DNA of 64,000 nt from NCBI GenBank assembly GCA_009193035.1, contig SWDT01000015.1:310001-374000 (forward strand), written 5' to 3'. The translations under genes were made by a program, and so were the position numbers. Source of the stretch: Halicephalobus mephisto. Lineage: Eukaryota > Nematoda > Chromadorea > Rhabditida > Panagrolaimidae. Below the pieces are notes generated by a model. The model saw nothing but the letters and a program-made list of their open reading frames with translations. It was not told where the DNA came from and did not search any database. Positions 59,887 to 64,000 of this stretch are shown here, in pieces. Numbering within the stretch: position 1 is the stretch's first letter; every line of letters starts with the position of its first letter.

Positions 59887-62800
59887 TTACAAAGGTCCAC
59901 GGTATTGTTGATAGCCATTAAATGAATTCTCGGGATTATACGGCTCAAGATAATGGACAGGTTCGTAAGAGTAGTCGAAAGGTTGATTAGGTACGTGTGG
60001 AAGATAACCGGGTTGTTGATGGATGAACTGAGGTTCTTGCAGAGGGAGCGATTGGTATGATTGAAGATAATCGATAGATTGATCTGGTAGCTGTGGAGGA
60101 TTTTGTTGTGGATAGTAATTGGGTTGTTGATATGCTAATTGAGTGCCTTGAGAAGGGAAATGTTGATACATGGATTGAGGTACATGGATGGGAGGTTGGG
60201 GCCCTCTGGAAGACCCTGGAATATCAGGATCCGGATACTGTATCGAAGGAATTCGACCTTCTTCATTGCAGTTTTCAAATTCTGAATCGTCATCGTCATC
60301 GATAATCTCAATTTGATTAGTTTCTTTTTTCTTCTTTTTAGTTTGCTGTTTCTCCTGGTTTAATTTCTCGGCTTTCCTCTTTCTGTATCTCTCGCTCCTC
60401 TTCTCATTTACAGTAACCTTTATATTTTCTAATCTCTTTTTAACTTCGGGAATACAGCTTTCACAGAGGATAGTTCGAATTTCTGATCTCCACTTTCCTG
60501 GAATTAGGCTGTATTCAATTATAGGATCTTCAATCTCTTCTTCGAATGTTCTGGATAGGTAGGAGAAATCCATCGCGACAATCTGCTCTACTTGTTTTTT
60601 ATTCGAATTATCCTTATCTTTGCAATGAAGATTGGCACAGCAGTTACAGGCAGAAAACTCGATTTTACATTCTTTGAACAAAAAATTTGGTTTGTGGTCT
60701 TTTAAAGGAACAGATTTTAGTGTTAAGAAGTCACTGTTTAATACATCAATCAACGGAATATGTTCTCTCAATAATTCGGGTCGGTATCCGTTTCTGTATC
60801 CATATCGGGGATGTGCTTTGGCTGTGTCATAGGGAGTATCCGGAAGGAAAGGAAGATGAGTCAGATCCTCATTGTCATATAGGATAAACCAATGTCGGAG
60901 CTGAAAGTTTGGAATTACTTAAAGTTTCTTTTTGAAATCCCAACTCACCTTCGGACAAATCCATCTGAGTTCACATTTTTCAGCTTCTATATCCATACAA
61001 TCGAAATATTGCAGTAGACATGGGAGAACTTTTATGGAATTGCCGCTGATGTTGATATCCTTCAATGATATCGGGAGAGTCTCCTACAGATTCTCCATCA
61101 GGTTATCCTCATATTTGAACAAGTTATTTCGAATATCAAGTCTTTTTAAAAAGCGTAATTTTGACAGGGTCTTCGGCAAGGATTTCAGTTTGTTGTCCCC
61201 TACATAGAGGTGTTTTAAGTTCGAGATTTCGTGGATGTCTTCAGGCAATGATTCTAGATGATTGTCGTGGAGATATAACAATCCTAGAGAGTTCAGAAAT
61301 CCACTATTTCCGCCGAATCTCAAGATCTTATTGAAGGATAAATCTAATTTTAGTAGTTGTGGTTTTTCTCGTTTGATTGTTAAAAGATCTTCGACATTGA
61401 AGAATTCTAATGCTTGATCTGGAGGAGTTTCATTTCCATAGACAGCTTTCAGAATTTTTTCCTTTTGTTCTGTATCTACTCCATGAGTCACTGTGCCAGT
61501 AGTTTTCTCTTTAACGACTATCGAATCCCATTGTTCATCTGTAGGGAAAGTGATTTCAGCAATCTGATTCCCACTTAAATCAAGGTTGAGAATATTTGCT
61601 GGAAGTTGACAGAAATCAAATTCTTTTAAATGACAGCCAGAAAACTTGAGATCTACCAAGTTCCCAAACCTCTTCAACACCTTATTCGGAGTCACTATGG
61701 AATTCTCGAAGTAAAGACTGGTAACATTCAGTGGCAAGAAAGTAAAATCAAACTCTGACCAGTTCACGTGATTTCCGATAAAGGTGATTTCGTTCTTGAT
61801 GTTTTTCGGAAGCTTCAGAGATACTGTAGAAGGTGGAGGATTAACGTTTTCTCCAGTACCGAAGGAACAGTGCGGTAGATCTTCCCAGGGAATATAAATG
61901 AGATTTGGACAGTTTTTTGTATTTATAGAGATCAACTCAGTGAATTCTCGAATTATTGAAGGAATTGTCTGAATCCCCGTCTCTTCCAGATCGATATTAC
62001 ACAAATTCCTTGGTAAGGAATTCCAGAATTCCTCGGTGCCGAGAAATTCTTGGTTTTTTGGAAGTCTTAGGGTCTTCAATTTCTTGAATCTCGATATTTC
62101 CGAAGGTAATGTCGTTAAAAAATTATTACTGAAGTCTAGTTCAATGATGCGATCACTTGGGAGAGATGTCAGCACAATAGAAGGGATTGATTTGATCTTA
62201 CTGCCTTCGAGTCTAAGTATTTTGAGATGCTTCAACTTGGAGAGTCCTTCTGCAAAGCGATTCCAGGCATATGAATCCATTTTGACAAAGAATTCGAGAT
62301 TTACAAGGGATAGGGAAGTCAGATAGATTGCTTCGAACCATTTGTTGTCGAAAGTATTCAAGGGCACTGAAATTTTGTGTATTTATTAAAAAAAGAAATT
62401 TTGTTTTTTTCAAAGTTGTCACAATAATGATAAATTACTCATCGCTGCTTTTAGATTGTTATTGTAATCCAGTTGTTATTTGTTTTCAACGGATATTTCT
62501 TTGCCAGTCAATCAGGTTGTTTATAACTTGGATTGGATCTCAAATTTCAGTAATATTTTCGAAAAAATTCATTTTCATTATCGTACACAAAAATAGTATA
62601 TGAAAACAGCTCTAATACATCGGATACATTATATTTAATATACTGGTACATTGAATACAATGCATCGATATCAACGTGATATATAAGGTACATTATGTTT
62701 AATATGCTGGTACATTGAATACAATGCATCGATATCAACGTAATGTATCAGATACATTATGTTTAATATATTAGTATATTGAATACAATGCATTGATATC

Positions 62801-64000
62801 AACGTAATGTATCAGATACATTATGTTTAATATACTGGTACATTAAATACAATGCATCGATATCAACGTGATATATAAGATACATTATGTTTAATATACC
62901 GGTACATTGAATACAACGCATCGATATCAACGTAATGTATCAAATACATTGAATATAATGCATCCAACACATCAGAACCATTTTAATATGCTAATATATA
63001 AATATCATGTACCCATGTTTGTGTATTATCAAATTTCGAATTTCCATATAAAAATTTTTTGGAAAATTTATCTTATTTCGAAATAACTTCGTTATTCTAT
63101 TATCGCATAGTCAACTGAGTCATTGAAATTTATCAAACTTATTTGTAAAGTTTTATCTATTGATTTAGATAGATGTACACATCTGAGTGTTTTATTTTTT
63201 AATAATTTTCAACCCTATTTTTATTTACAGTAAGAAATCCTTCTTCGTATGTTCTTCATTGTTATAGAATAGTTATTTACAGAATTTTCTGATCATTTTT
63301 GTCTCTATACTTACGGATTCAAATATTTGGTTTGGAATATGTCTATGTTAGGAAAATTAAACATACCGTTGTTGATTCTCAACTTTTCGCATTCCTTAAA
63401 ACCCGGCAGTTTGATTTTACTTAAGTAATATCTGATGTAATCCTTGTTTTTCTGAGCTTCAAAAATCATTTGCCGTTTGTTCTTGGGAATGACTAACAAA
63501 CTCTGGATTCTTTTTAAACTGCTTTCAACATCCCTAGTGTTCCATTCAGAAAATCCCTCGGTCTGACAGAAATAGTTGATCGCGAATTTCAGATCTTTAA
63601 TTTTCTGATCTCTAACGTTGATTTCATTTTCTTTTTTTTCTTTTGTAAGATTATAAAAATCTGAGATTTCCTTTTTGAACAAATCACAGGTTTCTCGTCG
63701 TTCGGGATCTCCTTGAGCATAATCCTCAATATCTCTACAAAGATTACTGTAAAGTTCGTTTTCTTCTGGTGACATGAATCTTTCATGTTTTCCACGGATC
63801 TAGAATTTAAACTGATTGAGATTTATTATTTTATAAAAACTTACAAATCGAATTCTAATTTCTTTAACATTGGATTCTGAAGACCGATTTTCTAATATGG
63901 TCAATCTTTTACTTTCTTCAATTTTTATGTTGATACTTTTAGGCTCTAAGGGAATCTCATACAGTCTTGTGGCTCCTTTGCGATGAAGCAGTAACCACAT
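59887..64000 (-). CDS. leucine-rich-repeat protein with in-frame TAG (possibly pseudogene)
   Basis: Exons 64000-63845, 63799-63367, 62366-60949 and 60900-59887 join in one frame of 1006 codons, except for a single TAG at 61086-61084 (codon 624). Codons 1-200 are charged and partly coiled. Codons 200-670 are LRRs (LKHLKILRLEGSKIKSIPS; IIELDFSNNFLTTLPSEI; LLYLHDNHLESLPEDIHEI; LKHLYVGDNKLKSLPKTL). After the TAG the LRR text continues (ETLPISLKDINISGNSIKVL), followed by a good donor and the last exon. That exon has a Cys-rich patch (CNCCANLHC), a basic segment (KKKKKETNQ) and a Pro/Gln/Tyr-rich tail. Either the protein ends at 623 aa, or the stop is a disabling mutation, readthrough site or sequencing error. 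The ATG at the window edge may or may not be the start. LRRs imply protein binding; no partner can be inferred. Confidence 0.75.
62584..63025. mobile_element. MITE-like element with expanded internal 64-bp array
   Basis: Ends TACACAAAAATAG and CCATGTTTGTGTA are inverted. The interior (62625-62950) is about five tandem 64-bp units containing ACATTATGTTTAATAT, GGTACATTGAATACAATGCA and TCGATATCAACGTAATGTAT. It lies in the 1-kb intron of the LRR gene. The element at 6243 has the same ends and one unit. Confidence 0.83.

Noticed and set aside
60093..60887. Plus-strand frames of about 66-70 aa across the last LRR-gene exon
   Set aside because: They are antisense to a 338-codon exon in phase with the rest of the gene.
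61084..61120. Splicing out the in-frame TAG of the LRR gene with an acceptor at CTGTAG
   Set aside because: The only nearby donor gives a 37-nt intron that shifts the frame and soon hits a stop.

Overview
This window is a stretch of nematode nuclear genome, most likely from a rhabditid. The evidence is AT-rich DNA, many introns of about 42-50 nt, TTTCAG-type acceptors directly upstream of start codons (suggesting spliced-leader trans-splicing), a cluster of SRG-superfamily 7TM chemoreceptors and a nematode-type CUB-like surface protein. No tRNA, rRNA or CRISPR array was seen. Exon-intron structures were built by hand from frame continuity, splice consensus and remembered protein families, with no transcript data.

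Layout. 1-268: 3' end of an alpha-carbonic anhydrase gene. 1974-5364: tandem pair of secreted GH16 glucanases that look fungal in type, the best candidate here for horizontally acquired genes. 7620-9864: kinesin light chain. 10826-11120: doubtful small gene, then palindrome-rich tandem repeats. 12671-14560: DONSON replication-fork protein. 15042-15740: unknown two-exon gene. 16083-24547: ACBD3/GCP60 Golgi protein, with an F-box/LRR gene (18755-20884) nested on the opposite strand in its 4.1-kb intron. 25581-26078: ribosomal protein S16. 26678-29697: FAN1 nuclease. 30297-32715: four-TM MARVEL-like protein whose first exon I could not find. 33973-38360: CUB-like mucin-type surface protein. 39551-40336: AP-2 sigma. 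42614-52165: three chemoreceptor paralogues in tandem. 54377-57248: RRBP1/kinectin-like ER coiled-coil protein, convergent with a 76-aa single-TM protein (57549-57822). 58554-59650: mariner fossil. 59887-64000: leucine-rich-repeat gene with an in-frame TAG, running to the window edge.

Most of these genes are unrelated housekeeping or surface functions. The only local families are the GH16 pair and the chemoreceptor cluster; two receptors share an almost identical tract suggesting gene conversion. DONSON and FAN1 both act in genome maintenance, but are 12 kb apart and nothing links them.

The non-coding part is rich in small structured elements: solo LTRs with 5-bp target duplications, TA-flanked MITEs, several families of intronic hairpin repeats, a 1.26-kb fold-back element, a three-copy dispersed repeat, and minisatellites whose periods are multiples of three and so mimic genes on both strands. 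GC-AG introns occur in one GH16 gene and in the S16 gene.
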